From Tachypleus tridentatus (lineage: Eukaryota; Arthropoda; Merostomata; Xiphosura; Limulidae), in NCBI RefSeq assembly GCF_004210375.1, contig NC_134834.1, positions 17,787,027-17,851,026 of the forward strand: DNA of 64,000 nt. The letters are read 5' to 3'. Below are positions 25,571 through 38,732 of this stretch, in pieces. The notes beneath the pieces are model-generated. The model saw nothing but the letters and a program-made list of their open reading frames with translations. It ran no database searches and was not told the origin of the DNA. The stretch's first letter is position 1; every line of letters begins with the position of its first letter. The position numbers were made by a program, and so were the translations under genes.

Positions 25571-28500
25571 CAAAAAAGATAGCACATGGATACACAATAC
25601 ATGTAACCAGATAGCTATCTTAGAAAAAAGATAGCACATGGATACACAATACATGTAACCAGATAGTTATCTTAGAAGAAAGATAGCACATGGGTACACA
25701 ATACATGTAACCAGATAGTTATCTTAGAATAAAGATAGCACATGGGTACACAATACATGTAATCAGATAGTTATCTTAGAAGAAAGATAGCACATGGATA
25801 CACAATACATGTAATCAGATAGTTATCTTAGAAGAAAGATAGCACATGGGTACACAATACATATAATCAGATAGTTATCTTAGAAGAAAGATAGCACATG
25901 GATACACAATACATGTAACTAGATAGTTATCTTAGAATAAAGATAGCACAGGGGTACACAATACATGTAACCAGATAGTTATCTTAGAATAAAGATAGCA
26001 CATGGGTACACAATACATGTAACTAGATAGTTATCTTAGAATAAAGATAGCACATGGGTACACAATACATGTAACCAGATAGTTATCTCTGAATAAAGAT
26101 AGCACATGGATACACAATACATGTAATCAGATAGTTATCTTAGAAGAAAGATAGCACATGGATACACAATACATGTAACCAGATAGTTATCTTAGAAGAA
26201 AGATAGCACATGTGTACACAATACATGTAACCAGATAGTTATCTTAGAATAAAGATAGCACATGGATACACAATACATGTAACCAGATAGTTATCTTAGA
26301 ATAAAGATAGCACATGGATACACAATACATGTAATCAGATAGTTATCTTAGAATAAAGATAGCACATGTGTACACAATACATGTAACCAGATAGTTATCT
26401 TAAAATAAAGATAGCACATGGATACACAATACATGTAACCAGATAGTTATCTTAGAATAAAGATAGCACATGGATACACAATACATGTAACCAGATAGTT
26501 ATCTTAGAAGAAAGATAGCACATGGATACACAATACATGTAATCAGATAGTTATCTTAGAAGAAAGATAGCACATGTGTACACAATACATGTAACCAGAT
26601 AGTTATCTTAGAAGAAAGATAGCACATGGGTACACAACACATGTAACCAGATAGTTATCTTAGAAGAAAGATAGCACATGTGTACACAATACATGTAACC
26701 AGATAGTTATCTTAGAATAAAGATAGCACATGGGTACACAATACATGTAACCAGATAGTTATCTCAGAATAAAGATAGCACATGGGTACACAATGCATGT
26801 AATCAGATAGTTATCTTAGAAGAAAAATAGCACATGGATACACAATACATGTAACCAGATAGTTATCTTGGAAGAAAGATAGCACATGTGTACACAATAC
26901 ATGTAACCAGATAGTTATCTTAAAATAAAGATAGCACATGGATACACAATACATGTAACCAGATAGTTATCTTAGAATAAAGATAGCACATGGGTACACA
27001 ATACATGTAACCAGATAGTTATCTTAGAATAAAGATAGCACATGGATACACAATACATGTAACCAGATAGTTATCTTAGAATAAAGATAGCACATGGGTA
27101 CACAATACATGTAATCAGATAGTTATCTTAGAAGAAAGATAGCACATGGGTACACAATACATGTAACCAGATAGTTATCTTAGGGAAAAGATAGCACATG
27201 GATACACAATACATGTAACCAGATAGTTATCTTAGAATAAAGATAGCACATGGGTACACAATACATGTAACCAGATAGTTATCTTAGGGAAAAGATAGCA
27301 CATGGATACACAATACATGTAACCAGATAGTTATCTTAGAATAAAGATAGCACATGGATACACAATAGATGTAACCAGATAGTTATCTTAGAAGAAAGAT
27401 AGCACATGTGTACACAATACATGTAACCAGATAGTTATCTCAGAATAAAGATAGCACATGGATACACAATACATGTAATCAGATAGTTATCTTAGAAGAA
27501 AGATAGCACATGGATACACAATACATGTAACCAGATAGTTATCTTAGAAGAAAGATAGCACATGGATACACAATACATGTAACCAGATAGTTATCTTAGA
27601 AGAAAGATAGCACATGTGTACACAATACATGTAACCAGATAGTTATCTTAGAATAAAGATAGCACATGGGTACACAATACATGTAACCAGATAGTTATCT
27701 CAGAATAAAGATAGCACATGGATACACAATACATGTAATCAGATAGTTATCTTAGAAGAAAGACAGCACATGGGTACACAATACATGTAACCAGATAGTT
27801 ATCTTAGAAGAAAGATAGCACATGGATACACAATACATGTAACCAGATAGTTATCTTAGAAGAAAGATAGCACATGTGTACACAATACATGTAACCAGAT
27901 AGTTATCTTAGAATAAAGATAGCACATGGGTACACAATACATGTAACCAGATAGTTATCTCAGAATAAAGATAGCACATGGGTACACAATGCATGTAATC
28001 AGATAGTTATCTTAGAAGAAAAATAGCACATGGATACACAATACATGTAACCAGATAGTTATCTTGGAAGAAAGATAGCACATGGGTACACAATACATGT
28101 AACCAGATAGTTATCTCAGAATAAAGATAGCACATGGATACACAATACATGTAATCAGATAGTTATCTTAAAATAAAGATAGCACATGGATACACAATAC
28201 ATGTAACCAGATAGTTATCTTAGAAGAAAGATAGCACATGGATACACAATACATGTAACCAGATAGTTATCTTAGGGAAAAGATAGCACATGGATACACA
28301 ATACATGTAACCAGATAGTTATCTTAGAATAAAGATAGCACATGGGTACACAATACATGTAACCAGATAGTTATCTTAAAATAAAGATAGCACATGGATA
28401 CACAATACATGTAACCAGATAGTTATCTTAGAATAAAGATAGCACATGGATACACAATAGATGTAACCAGATAGTTATCTTAGAAGAAAGATAGCACATG

Positions 28501-31075
28501 TGTACACAATACATGTAACCAGATAGTTATCTCAGAATAAAGATAGCACATGGATACACAATACATGTAATCAGATAGTTATCTTAGAAGAAAGATAGCA
28601 CATGGATACACAATACATGTAACCAGATAGTTATCTTAGAAGAAAGATAGCACATGTGTACACAATACATGTAACCAGATAGTTATCTTAGAATAAAGAT
28701 AGCACATGGGTACACAATACATGTAACCAGATAGTTATCTCAGAATAAAGATAGCACATGGATACACAATGCATGTAATCAGATAGTTATCTTAGAAGAA
28801 AAATAGCACATGGATACACAATACATGTAACCAGATAGTTATCTTGGAAGAAAGATAGCACATGGGTACACAATACATGTAACCAGATAGTTATCTCAGA
28901 ATAAAGATAGCACATGGATACACAATACATGTAATCAGATAGTTATCTTAGAAGAAAGATAGCACATGTGTACACAATACATGTAACCAGATAGTTATCT
29001 TAGAATAAAGATAGCACATGGGTACACAATACATGTAACCAGATAGTTATCTCAGAATAAAGATAGCACATGGATACACAATACATGTAATCAGATAGTT
29101 ATCTTAGAAGAAAGATAGCACATGGTTACACAACACATGTAACCAGATAGTTATCTTAGAATAAAGATAGCACATGGGTACACAATACATGTAACCAGAT
29201 AGTTATCTTAGAAGAAAGATAGCACATGTGTACACAATACATGTAACCAGATAGTTATCTTAGAAGAAAGATAGCACATGGGTACACAATACATGTAACC
29301 AGATAGTTATCTTAAAATAAAGATAGCACATGGATACACAATACATGTAACCAGATAGTTATCTTAGAATAAAGATAGCACATGGGTACACAATACATGT
29401 AACCAGATAGTTATCTTAGAATAAAGATAGCACATGGATACACAATACATGTAACCAGATAGTTATCTTAGAATAAAGATAGCACATAGGTACACAATAC
29501 ATGTAATCAGATAGTTATCTTAGAAGAAAGATAGCACATGGGTACACAATACATGTAACCAGATAGTTATCTTAGAATAAAGATAGCACATGGATACACA
29601 ATACATGTAACCAGATAGTTATCTTAGAAGAAAGATAGCACGTGGATACACAATACATGTAACCAGATAGTTATCTTAGGGAAAAGATAGCACATGGATA
29701 CACAATACATGTAACCAGATAGTTATCTTAGAATAAAGATAGCACATGGGTACACAATACATGTAACCAGATAGTTATCTTAGGGAAAAGATAGCACATG
29801 GATACACAATACATGTAACCAGATAGTTATCTTAGAATAAAGATAGCACATGGATACACAATAGATGTAACCAGATAGTTATCTTAGAAGAAAGATAGCA
29901 CATGTGTACACAATACATGTAACCAGATAGTTATCTTAGAAGAAAGATAGCACATGGGTACACAATACATGTAACCAGATAGTTATCTTAAAATAAAGAT
30001 AGCACATGGATACACAATACATGTAACCAGATAGTTATCTTAGAATAAAGATAGCACATGGGTACACAATACATGTAACCAGATAGTTATCTTAGAATAA
30101 AGATAGCACATGGATACACAATACATGTAACCAGATAGTTATCTTAGAATAAAGATAGCACATGGGTACACAATACATGTAATCAGATAGTTATCTTAGA
30201 AGAAAGATAGCACATGGGTACACAATACATGTAACCAGATAGTTATCTTAAAATAAAGATAGCACATGGATACACAATACATGTAACCAGATAGTTATCT
30301 TAGAAGAAAGATAGCACATGGATACACAATACATGTAACCAGATAGTTATCTTAGGGAAAAGATAGCACATGGATACACAATACATGTAACCAGATAGTT
30401 ATCTTGGAATAAAGATAGCACATGGGTACACAATACATGTAACCAGATAGTTATCTTAGGGAAAAGATAGCACATGGATACACAATACATGTAACCAGAT
30501 AGTTATCTTAGAATAAAGATAGCACATGGATACACAATAGATGTAACCAGATAGTTATCTTAGAAGAAAGATAGCACATGTGTACACAATACATGTAACC
30601 AGATAGTTATCTCAGAATAAAGATAGCACATGGATACACAATACATGTAATCAGATAGTTATCTTAGAAGAAAGATAGCACATGGATACACAATACATGT
30701 AACCAGATAGTTATCTTAGAAGAAAGATAGCACATGTGTACACAATACATGTAACCAGATAGTTATCTTAGAATAAAGATAGCACATGGGTACACAATAC
30801 ATGTAACCAGATAGTTATCTCAGAATAAAGATAGCACATGGATACACAATGCATGTAATCAGATAGTTATCTTAGAAGAAAAATAGCACATGGATACACA
30901 ATGCATGTAACCAGATAGTTATCTTAGAATAAAGATAGCACATGGGTACACAATACATGTAACCAGATAGCTATCTTAGAAGAAAGATAGCACACGTGTA
31001 CACAATACATGTAATCAGATAATTATCTTAGAATAAAGATAGCACATGGATACACAATACATGTAACCAGATATT
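25571..31075 (-). repeat. 52-bp satellite array, inverted block (about 105 monomers)
   Basis: The reverse complement of the 8.0-19.8 kb monomer (on the + strand: ATAGCACATGGATACACAAT, ACATGTAACCAGATAG, TTATCTTAGAATAAAG), again with a 52-bp period. It has its own variants: GGATACA / GGGTACA / GTGTACA, AATCAGAT for AACCAGAT, TCTCAGAAT, CTTGGAAG, CAATAGATG and CAATGCATG. The 59-bp form of the forward block was not seen. The array ends abruptly at CCAGATATTATTTTAAG near 31075. Confidence 0.98.
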
Positions 31076-31992
31076 ATTTTAAGTTGAAGGAGAGGGTAGA
31101 AAAGAGGCGATCTGGTTGTAAGAGATGTAGAAAATGTGTGCAACTGAGGATGAATTGGTTCATTCTCCAAGGTTCTCAAGTCGTTTGGTTCTGGTTTGTT
31201 TGTTTTTCTGGGGGGTACCATTGTAAGAATCAACACTCGGCGTAGATTCCCATTTGGTACAAGGTATTTAAAACATGACAAAAATTATAAGTTATAGACT
31301 TCAGAAAATCAATTTAAAGTGTAGGTAGAGCAGGAAGCATATGGGATCTCATTTAACTTTATTACAGTTCCACATATTTAATTAAGGTACAAGAAGGCCA
31401 AGCGTCATGTTTGTTTAAATTAGTGACTTTATGACAGAGCAATACGTATCTTACAGCAGCTTAGCTTATTACTCGACTAGTTTGATGTATAGCTGAATGG
31501 TTATGAAATGTCGCTACACAATATTATTATTACAACCTAAGTTAAGACCTGATCTGAAGTGGTTAACTGGGCTGGTGTGTCTTTGTGAGATCAGATCATT
31601 TATGTGTCTAATTATGTTTGAATTATTTACGGTTTTCAATGTTCGCTGTTTACTTTCCAAAGAGATCGAGACATTGTATTTAGCTCCATTTTATACACTA
31701 ACATGATATACGACACTTGAAAAAGAACACCATATTTATGACAACGAAGTTATCTGACGTCGTCTTGAATATTAATTATCCTTATTAATGGTCTATATCT
31801 CATTTTGAAATACCGCGCGAACGACCAATGACCTAAAGATGATTTACGAAACGTTTATCTAAACCATTTTAAAGCACATCAAGCCATTCCTTATTGGCAC
31901 ACTAATTCCACACGTAATGATTCGAATAGATCAGTAGCGAATAAATAGGCATTTATTTAATCGGTTTCTATGTTCCTTATAGTCCTAGATTT
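31076..31992. other. intergenic DNA right of the inverted satellite
   Basis: Contains an 88-codon - strand frame (31015-31281) that starts outside and runs into the satellite, with a proline/threonine-rich stretch. No splice sites or family resemblance were found, so it is not called a gene. Confidence 0.35.
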
Positions 31993-32270
31993 TGTTTGTT
32001 TGTTTTGGATTTCGCGCAAAGCTACTCGAGAGCTATCTGCGCTAGCCGTCCCTAATTTAGCAGTGTAAGACTAGAGGGAAGGCAGCTAGTCATCACCACC
32101 CACCGCCAACTCTTGGGATACTCTTTTACCAACGAATAGTGGGATTGATCGTCACATTAAAATTCCCCCGCGGCTGAAAGGGAGAACATGTTTGGTGCAA
32201 CGGGGATTCGAACCCGCGACCCTCAGATTACGAGTCGAACGCCTTAACCCATCTGGCCATGTCCCCACCC
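31993..32270 (-). mobile_element. SINE family A, near full length
   Basis: All blocks are present in reverse order, including the B-box core (GGGGATTCGAACCCGCGACC on the + strand) and the head CATCTGGCCATGTCCCC. Confidence 0.92.
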
Positions 32271-32566
32271 GATTTTAATCGCAGCTTGTTTTCATGAAAT
32301 AACAGAACTTGTGACATTAATACACAACGTCAATCAGTAACAAGTCATCCGCCCTTTCTCTCAGTAGCTTAGCAGTAAGCTATAACAGTAACATTGAAAG
32401 TTAAATCCCTGCTGTTGGCACAACACCAGAACTAACCCTTGTGTATCTTTGCTTTTAATAGGGTTACTAATAGTGTGAATTGGAGCTAAATATAGTCATT
32501 TTACAATCGTGACAACTTGAGTTACGTTTTCGCTATAAGTACACGAAACTCAGCTTCGTAGGTCAT

Positions 32567-32680
32567 TACTACAAGTCTCTGTTCGCTGGCTAAGAGGGTT
32601 TAATGTCTTAACATTTACATTACTACAAGTCTCTGTTCGCTGGCTAAGAGGGTTTGAGGTACCTAACATTTACATTAACG
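32567..32680. repeat. 54-bp tandem duplication
   Basis: TACTACAAGTCTCTGTTCGC starts at 32567 and 32621, followed in both copies by TGGCTAAGAGGGTTT and CTAACATTTACATTA-like sequence. Confidence 0.85.
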
Positions 32681-32734
32681 ACTTTCAAACAAACTGTTAT
32701 AAAAGTTCCAACTCGGGCATGTTATCCCTCCTGT

Positions 32735-32845
32735 ACCCCGGTGGTGCAGCGGTAAATCTACGGATTTATAATGCTAAAATCAGGGGTTCGATTACCCTCG
32801 GTGGACTCAGCAGATAACCCGATGTGGTTTTGTAATAATAAATCA
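32735..32845 (+). mobile_element. SINE family B
   Basis: Head CCCCGGTGGTGCAGCGGTAA, B-box core GGGGTTCGATTACCCTCGG, then GGACTCAGCAGATAACCC and GATGTGGTTTTG. It looks like a tRNA 5' region but the acceptor end does not pair into a mature tRNA. Confidence 0.85.
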
Positions 32846-33049
32846 AGCTAGCACTTACTCCTCTTACTATAAAATAAATATATTCAAGAAGTAACCTGTC
32901 AATCGTTTTATTTACACAACGGTAAAAATTAAATATAAAATCCTAATTTAAATCGTAAAACACCAATTTTCTTTGTACGAATCACGTATTAAATAGACTA
33001 TTTCGTACAACAACTATGTCCTTTTTATCTGGGTTTAATATGTTATAGA

Positions 33050-33725
33050 GCGTTAGGTAGATATTTGAATATTACATTACTGACATAGTACGTTATGAGA
33101 AGGTTTGAATGTAACCATCCTGTCACAACACGTTGTATGAAGGTTTAGATATACCCATATTAACATAGCACGTTATGAGAGAAGGTTCGAATGTAACCAT
33201 CCTATTACAACACTTTGCATGAAGGTTTAGATACACCCATATTAACATAGCACGTTATGAGAGAAGGTTCGAATGTAACCATCCTATTACAACACTTTGC
33301 ATGAAGGTTTAGATACACCCAAGTTAACATAGCACGTTATGAGAGAAGGTTCGAATGTAACCATCCTATTACAACACTTTGCATGAAGGTTTAGATATAC
33401 CGATGTTAACATAGCACGTTATGAGAGAAGGTTCGAATGTAACCATCCTATCACAACACGTTGTATGAAGGTTTAGATATACCCGTGTTAACATAGCACG
33501 TTATGAGAGAAGGTTCGAATGTAACCATCCTATCACAACACTTTCTTTGAAGGTTTAGATATACCCATGTTAACATAGCACGTTATGAGAGAATGTTCGA
33601 ATGTAACCATCCTATCAGAACACGTTGTATGAAGGTTTAGATATACCCGTGTCAACATGGCACGTTATGAGAGAAGATTCAAATGTGACCATGTTACCAT
33701 AGCACGTTATGAGAGACTGTTTGTA
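33050..33725. repeat. 82-bp minisatellite, about 8 copies
   Basis: CGTTATGAGA recurs at 33091, 33171, 33253, 33335, 33417, 33499, 33581 and 33663, with an 80-bp first interval and 82 bp thereafter. Each unit contains GAAGGTTCGAATGTAACC and ATGAAGGTTTAGATA. Confidence 0.95.
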
Positions 33726-34045
33726 TTTAACCCCACTGCCAACCTCCATTAAAGTGTATTTTTGTGGGCACCTTATTTTTAACTTTTCATAAAATGTTTT
33801 ATTTATTTCTAAGCAAATATTGTGAGCCTTTGTTTTATGTTATAAAACTATACCTATTGTTCTCAGTTCCTTTTGATAACTATATTTGAGGTTAGAAATA
33901 AACAAAGATTTATCTGGGGTCGAGAAAAACTTCTATTGACGTTGTAATTATTATAAAGATTATGTATTTAAAAAACGCCTCATAGATGGACTTCTTTTTG
34001 TATGTTATCACTTGACCTCTTTAGTAAGCAATATGTAATGACAAT

Positions 34046-34417
34046 CAGTGGCGGCGCCAAGGGGAGGGCTTGAGCCCCCCAAATGAGCCAAGCCCTCCTC
34101 AGCCCCCCAATATTGTTACCTACATATATTCATAAAATATGGAAAACACTTCCTCTTTGAGATATACGCATATTTTCATAAACAGATTATTTCTAATTTG
34201 TAATAATGAATTATTAATCACAGTATGAGTTTCCAATGAAAACTGCATTGAAAACGCAGTTCAAAATAGCACACCTTTCTGAAATGTACCTTGGTATTTA
34301 CATTATTATAATTTACCCTCTATACTTCATATTGATGGCATTTTGGGAAGCCCCTCCACAGTTTACCTCAGTCCACCCTCCCCTCCCCCCAACAAATATA
34401 TCCTGGCGCCGCCACTG
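34046..34417. mobile_element. hAT-type MITE, 372 bp
   Basis: Terminal inverted repeats CAGTGGCGGCGCCA and TGGCGCCGCCACTG bound the element. It is flanked by an 8-bp target-site duplication with one mismatch, ATGACAAT (34038-34045) and ATGACCAT (34418-34425). The terminal sequence and 8-bp duplication are characteristic of the hAT superfamily. The interior is non-coding, with C-rich subterminal tracts on one side and G-rich tracts on the other, so the element is non-autonomous. Confidence 0.9.
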
Positions 34418-35085
34418 ATGACCATTGTAAAATTGACCATCCCTGGTCTTTAGAAAATGTTCTTATTCGCAGTACACGTTACTCTGGTTACATTAGCTTT
34501 ATGAATGACGCACATGTTTTAAGATGACAAATGATTCCATATGATAGACTTAACTATCTCTTCTTCCCGTATAAACAGTGATCACAGAATTGTTTGTAGA
34601 TATTAAGATAAAACTTTCGTGCAAGCAGCGCCTCCTAGCAAATGTTTCTCTGTGAAACATCTCGTGCTTTAAGGAAGGATTTCATTTTTAAATCGTTTTT
34701 CAACTTATGTAAAACCTAGCACATTTTCATTCACCGCAGGTCAAACAAAATGTATACACGCGATAATTATAGGCTGGTTGTCGTAGTTTGATTGGTTATC
34801 TGATTTCAACAACCTCACCTGTGTTTTATGAGTTAAATTAAAAACAGTAATCGAGTCGTAAAAGTGAACAAAGAGAGTCAGAATATTGGAAGATTTTGTC
34901 CTTTAAAATCGTTTTTTAGAACCAAAGTAGCGGACTTTCTATAGGGAAGTGTTCATTACACTGTCAAGAACTGACTAAGTAACACTCTCGATGCAAGTGT
35001 TTAATGTAATGTGATAAACCAATTAAAGCAAAAATATCGTTACTGTGAGGACCTGTTCTGAAAGTTTAAGTAAAGAAAAATGTGG

Positions 35086-35185
35086 CCCTCAGCGGGACAA
35101 TGATAATCCTGGTTTCGATACACGTGGTAGGCAGAGCACGGATAGCTCTATGTGTTGCTTTGTGCTTAATTAAAACAAAAACAAG
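35086..35185 (+). mobile_element. SINE family C, 5' truncated
   Basis: CCTGGTTTCGATACACGTGG, GCAGAGCACGGATAGCTC and TTGCTTTGTGCTTAATTA, followed by AAAACAAAAAC, match the family C body and tail. Confidence 0.75.
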
Positions 35186-35225
35186 AACAATGCATATAAA
35201 TACATTAATAAAACTATATGTACTG

Positions 35226-35508
35226 CCGGGGGACTGGCATTGCCAGGTGGGTTAAAGCATTCGACTTCTAATCCGAGGGTGGCGGGTTCGAATCCCCGTC
35301 ACACCAAACATGCTCGCCATTTCAGCCGTGGGGGCGTTATAATGTCACGATCAATCCCACTATTCGTTGGTAAAAGAGTAGCCCAAGAGTTGGCGGTGGG
35401 TGGTGATGATTAGCTGCCTTCCTTCTAGTCCTACACCGCAAAATTAGGGTCGGCTAGCGCAGATAGCCCTCGTGTAGGTTTGCGCGAAATTCAAACACAA
35501 CCAACATC
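35226..35508 (+). mobile_element. SINE family A, full length
   Basis: Head (CATTGCCAGGTGGGTTAAAG), B-box (GCGGGTTCGAATCCCCGTC), central block, and tail TTTGCGCGAAATTCAAAC are all present. Confidence 0.92.
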
Positions 35509-36596
35509 CACTGCCGATGAGACTTTTCGTACAATACGAGCGTTAATCAAACCGGTTGAAATATGACAAAACGGACATTTAAATTATGAACAACAAGTGA
35601 TATATTATGTACAAGATTGAGATGTTGAAATGTAATTATTATAATTTATTTATTATAATACAAAGGTTATTTACAATTCAGGTAAGGATAAATAACAGGA
35701 ATTTATTTATGTATTTTAACATTTATTATCAACCATTTTTATTTCTTCTTGAATTAAATCTGTATTGTGAGGGGTCTGTTGAACCAAACAAAGTGCTATA
35801 CTCTCGAGACCAATGTTTACTGTGCTGTGAAGGACTCTCTTCGAAATTGTAACGGTTAAAACTCGCAGGTGATTTATTTACTGTTAAGAATAGATAACAG
35901 TTTGATTATTATTATTTGTCTTGTAGTAGCAGCTTTGTCTAGAGAACACTGATAATAATTACAAGTTTAGTTGCGTATCTTGATAAGAGTTGTAAGTTGT
36001 GTGTGTAGTTCAGTTGTTGTAATATTGTTCACTCTAATTTACTGGAACCTTCGGTATATTTCTCGTTAGCTTAGAGCTTTGGTTCATTATAGCGTCGCGT
36101 ATTTTATAGAGAGCTCGAGGCTTCAGCAAACAGGTTATAAACATAGGTGACCAAGCGAGCACAAGTCAATTAAAGTTCAGTCAGAAAAAGTTAGAAAACG
36201 TGAAGTTAGCTGACGTGTGAGTGATAAGTCATAATAGGCAATATTTTAAATGAGTTTTACAGTTTAATACAGATAAATACTACTGTGAAAACCAACAAAA
36301 GTAAAGTGAGGTTAGACTGCGTTATTGTTAGTTTAGCTATAACAGACGAATATTTTACAGTGCGTTTCATAGTTTAATTGAAACAAGAAGAATTATTTGT
36401 TCTGTCAAAGGGTTTTCTGAAGTAACTTAACCCCCCTGTGTGGACTCTGACAAAAAGTAGACGTTATTTAAAGCTCTGGATACAATTGCGGTAACCAATG
36501 AAAGCAAAATGAGCGAATTATTCACTGACACCACTGTGATAAGAGTACAGAAAAATATTTGGCTTTTTAAATTGTGTTTAAAGTAACTGAACCAGC

Positions 36597-36900
36597 CAAT
36601 GTTGACGAGATATTATTAAAAATAAAGACCAGCATGACGAGACGTTATTGAAAATGAAGACCAGCATGACGAGACGTTATTAAAAATAACGACCAGCATG
36701 ACGAGACGTTATTAAAAATTAAGACCAGCATGACGAGACGTTATTAAAAATGAAGACCAGCATGACGATACGTTATTAAAAATTATGACCAGCATGACGA
36801 GACGTTATTAAAAATAACGACCAGCATGACGAGACGTTATTAAAAATTAAGACCAGCATGACGAGACGTTATTAAAAATATGACTAGTATAAGGAGATAT
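36597..36900. repeat. 32-bp minisatellite, about 9 copies
   Basis: Units of GACCAGCATGACGAGACG plus TTATTAAAAATAA with small variants. Starts fall at 36627, 36659, 36691 and onward every 32 bp, fading at both edges. Confidence 0.93.
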
Positions 36901-37138
36901 TAAGAACAATGACCAATGTTCCTTCAGAAACGATTTGTCAGTTCAGTTGTTGACTATTCTATTTAAATATACGTCATTGGAGTTTATTCAACTTCATTAT
37001 TTTTGACCATGTATGTGGAAGTTGTCATCCAAAGTTTAATAATGTCCCTCTTTCACACAGACTTATGTAAACAGCTGTTTTTTTTTAAATCTCCTCTCAT
37101 TTATACTCCAGTATATCTGTTGTTCTTAACATTCCTCT

Positions 37139-37239
37139 CATAATCTGAGGGTCGCAGGTTCGAATCACCGTCGCACCAACCATGCTCACCCTTTTAGCCG
37201 TGGGAGCATTATAATATGACGGTCAATCCCACTATTCGT
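37139..37239 (+). mobile_element. SINE family A fragment, cut at the central block
   Basis: Starts in the anticodon-arm region (TAATCTGAGGGTCGCAGG) and stops at CCACTATTCGT, where the next SINE begins directly. Confidence 0.88.
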
Positions 37240-37512
37240 GGCCCGGCATGACTAAGCGTGTTAAGGCGTGCGACTCGTAACCTGAGGGTCGCGGGTTCGC
37301 ATCCCGGTCGCGCCAAACATGCTCGCTCTCCCAGCCGTGGGGGCGTTATAATGTGACGGTCAATCCCACTATTCGTTGGTAAAAGAGTAGCCCAAGAGGC
37401 GGTGGTGAGTGGTGATGACTAGCTGCCTTCCCTCTGGTCTTACACTGCTAAATTAATAACGGCTAGCGAAGATAGTCCTCGAGCAGCTTTGTGCGAAATT
37501 GAGAAACAAACC
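37240..37512 (+). mobile_element. SINE family A, full length, in tandem with the previous fragment
   Basis: Begins GGCCCGGCATGACTAAGCG immediately at the end of the preceding fragment and runs through to a TTGTGCGAAATTGAG, AACAAACC tail. The abutting pair resembles a SINE dimer or an insertion into the central block of an older copy whose downstream part is lost. Confidence 0.9.
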
Positions 37513-38489
37513 AATCAGTCAGGGGGTTTAGTATTAAGATAAAAATTATGCGAAATCCCAAAGAAACCACTGTAATAAAATGTGAGAACGTCCGGACTAC
37601 AACAACAAGAAGGTGTTTGTTGAAACAAAAGTTTAGTCCTACAAGCCTGCTGCAGAATTACAATACTTGAAAGACTAAACTTAGTTCTCTTGCCACGAGA
37701 TATTGTCTTGGGTTTTCTGTATTGGCACATTTATTCGTTAACTTTAATTGTATAACATAATTATTTTTAATCAACTAATGCAGTAACTTATCACAGAATT
37801 GCGTGAAGTTATTGATCGCTTAATTCCTTAAGTCAACACACAAGCAGAAATGAATCAGTTACCGTTCGCCACTCCTTTAGTAGCCACAAATTATATATTC
37901 TTTTAAAGTTTACACAGTAAAGAGCAAAACAATGCGGGGCTGTTGTTGGACTATTTTTTTTTTTTATGATCTATTCAACACACGTATACTAAAATTAATT
38001 AACTAAATCACGTAAAATAAATAAGACTTAAATTTTGTTTTTCTCTCAACCACGTAAATGGCCCAAGACACGTTCATAACAGAGATTAGGGATAAAAACA
38101 AACTGTTTTCTCATCTTTTTTACATATTTTACATATATATTTTTACATATTTTACATATATATTTTTACATATTTCATTAATTTTTCGTGTACTTCAATT
38201 CAATTTCCATAAATTATAAATATCTTAGAAAAATCTATGAATCTCTTGCCTCAAATTTATACTATTAAAAAAACTTACAGATCTTGAAAAGTTAGAGTTT
38301 TTTACTGTATTAATAGTGTAAAAGGAAACGAGAAAAAAAAAGCGCGAAATTTTACTGTATAATTTAATACTTAACTGTTATCTTATATACATACAGGATG
38401 GGAGCAGATAGCCTAGCTGCTTTGGGCCATAACGTGCCAAACAACCAACATATAGGATGTTTTTTTTTCCATCTGAAAATCATGACCAA

Positions 38490-38732
38490 GTGTTAAGGCA
38501 GGCGTTCCGAACCTCCGTCACACCAAACATGATCGCCCTTTCGGCCTTGGGGACGTTATAATGTGACAGTCAATCCCACCATTCGTTGATAAAAGAGTAG
38601 CTTTAGAGTTGTTGGTAGGTGGTGATGACTAGCTGCCTTCCCTCTAGTGTTACACTGCTAAATTAAGGACGAATAGAGCAGATATCCCTCGTGTAGCTTT
38701 GCGCGAAATTCAAAACAAACAAACAAGAGAAT
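38490..38732 (+). mobile_element. SINE family A, damaged head
   Basis: The head is degenerate (CCAAGTGTTAAGGCAGGCG, B-box lost by deletion) but the central block and the tail TTGCGCGAAATTCAAAAC are clear. Confidence 0.88.

Noticed and set aside
8046..31075. Regular repeats resembling a CRISPR array
   Set aside because: The units are contiguous 52-bp monomers with no unique spacers, in an intron-bearing eukaryotic genome.
31015..31281. 88-codon - strand frame as a gene
   Set aside because: It runs into satellite sequence and has no splice sites or recognisable family.
32735..32845. tRNA gene candidates from B-box-like sequences
   Set aside because: All such hits sit in SINE heads joined to conserved SINE bodies, and the acceptor stems do not close.
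35600..36500. Possible promoter or first exon
   Set aside because: No clear core promoter, donor with coding context, or conserved frame could be supported.
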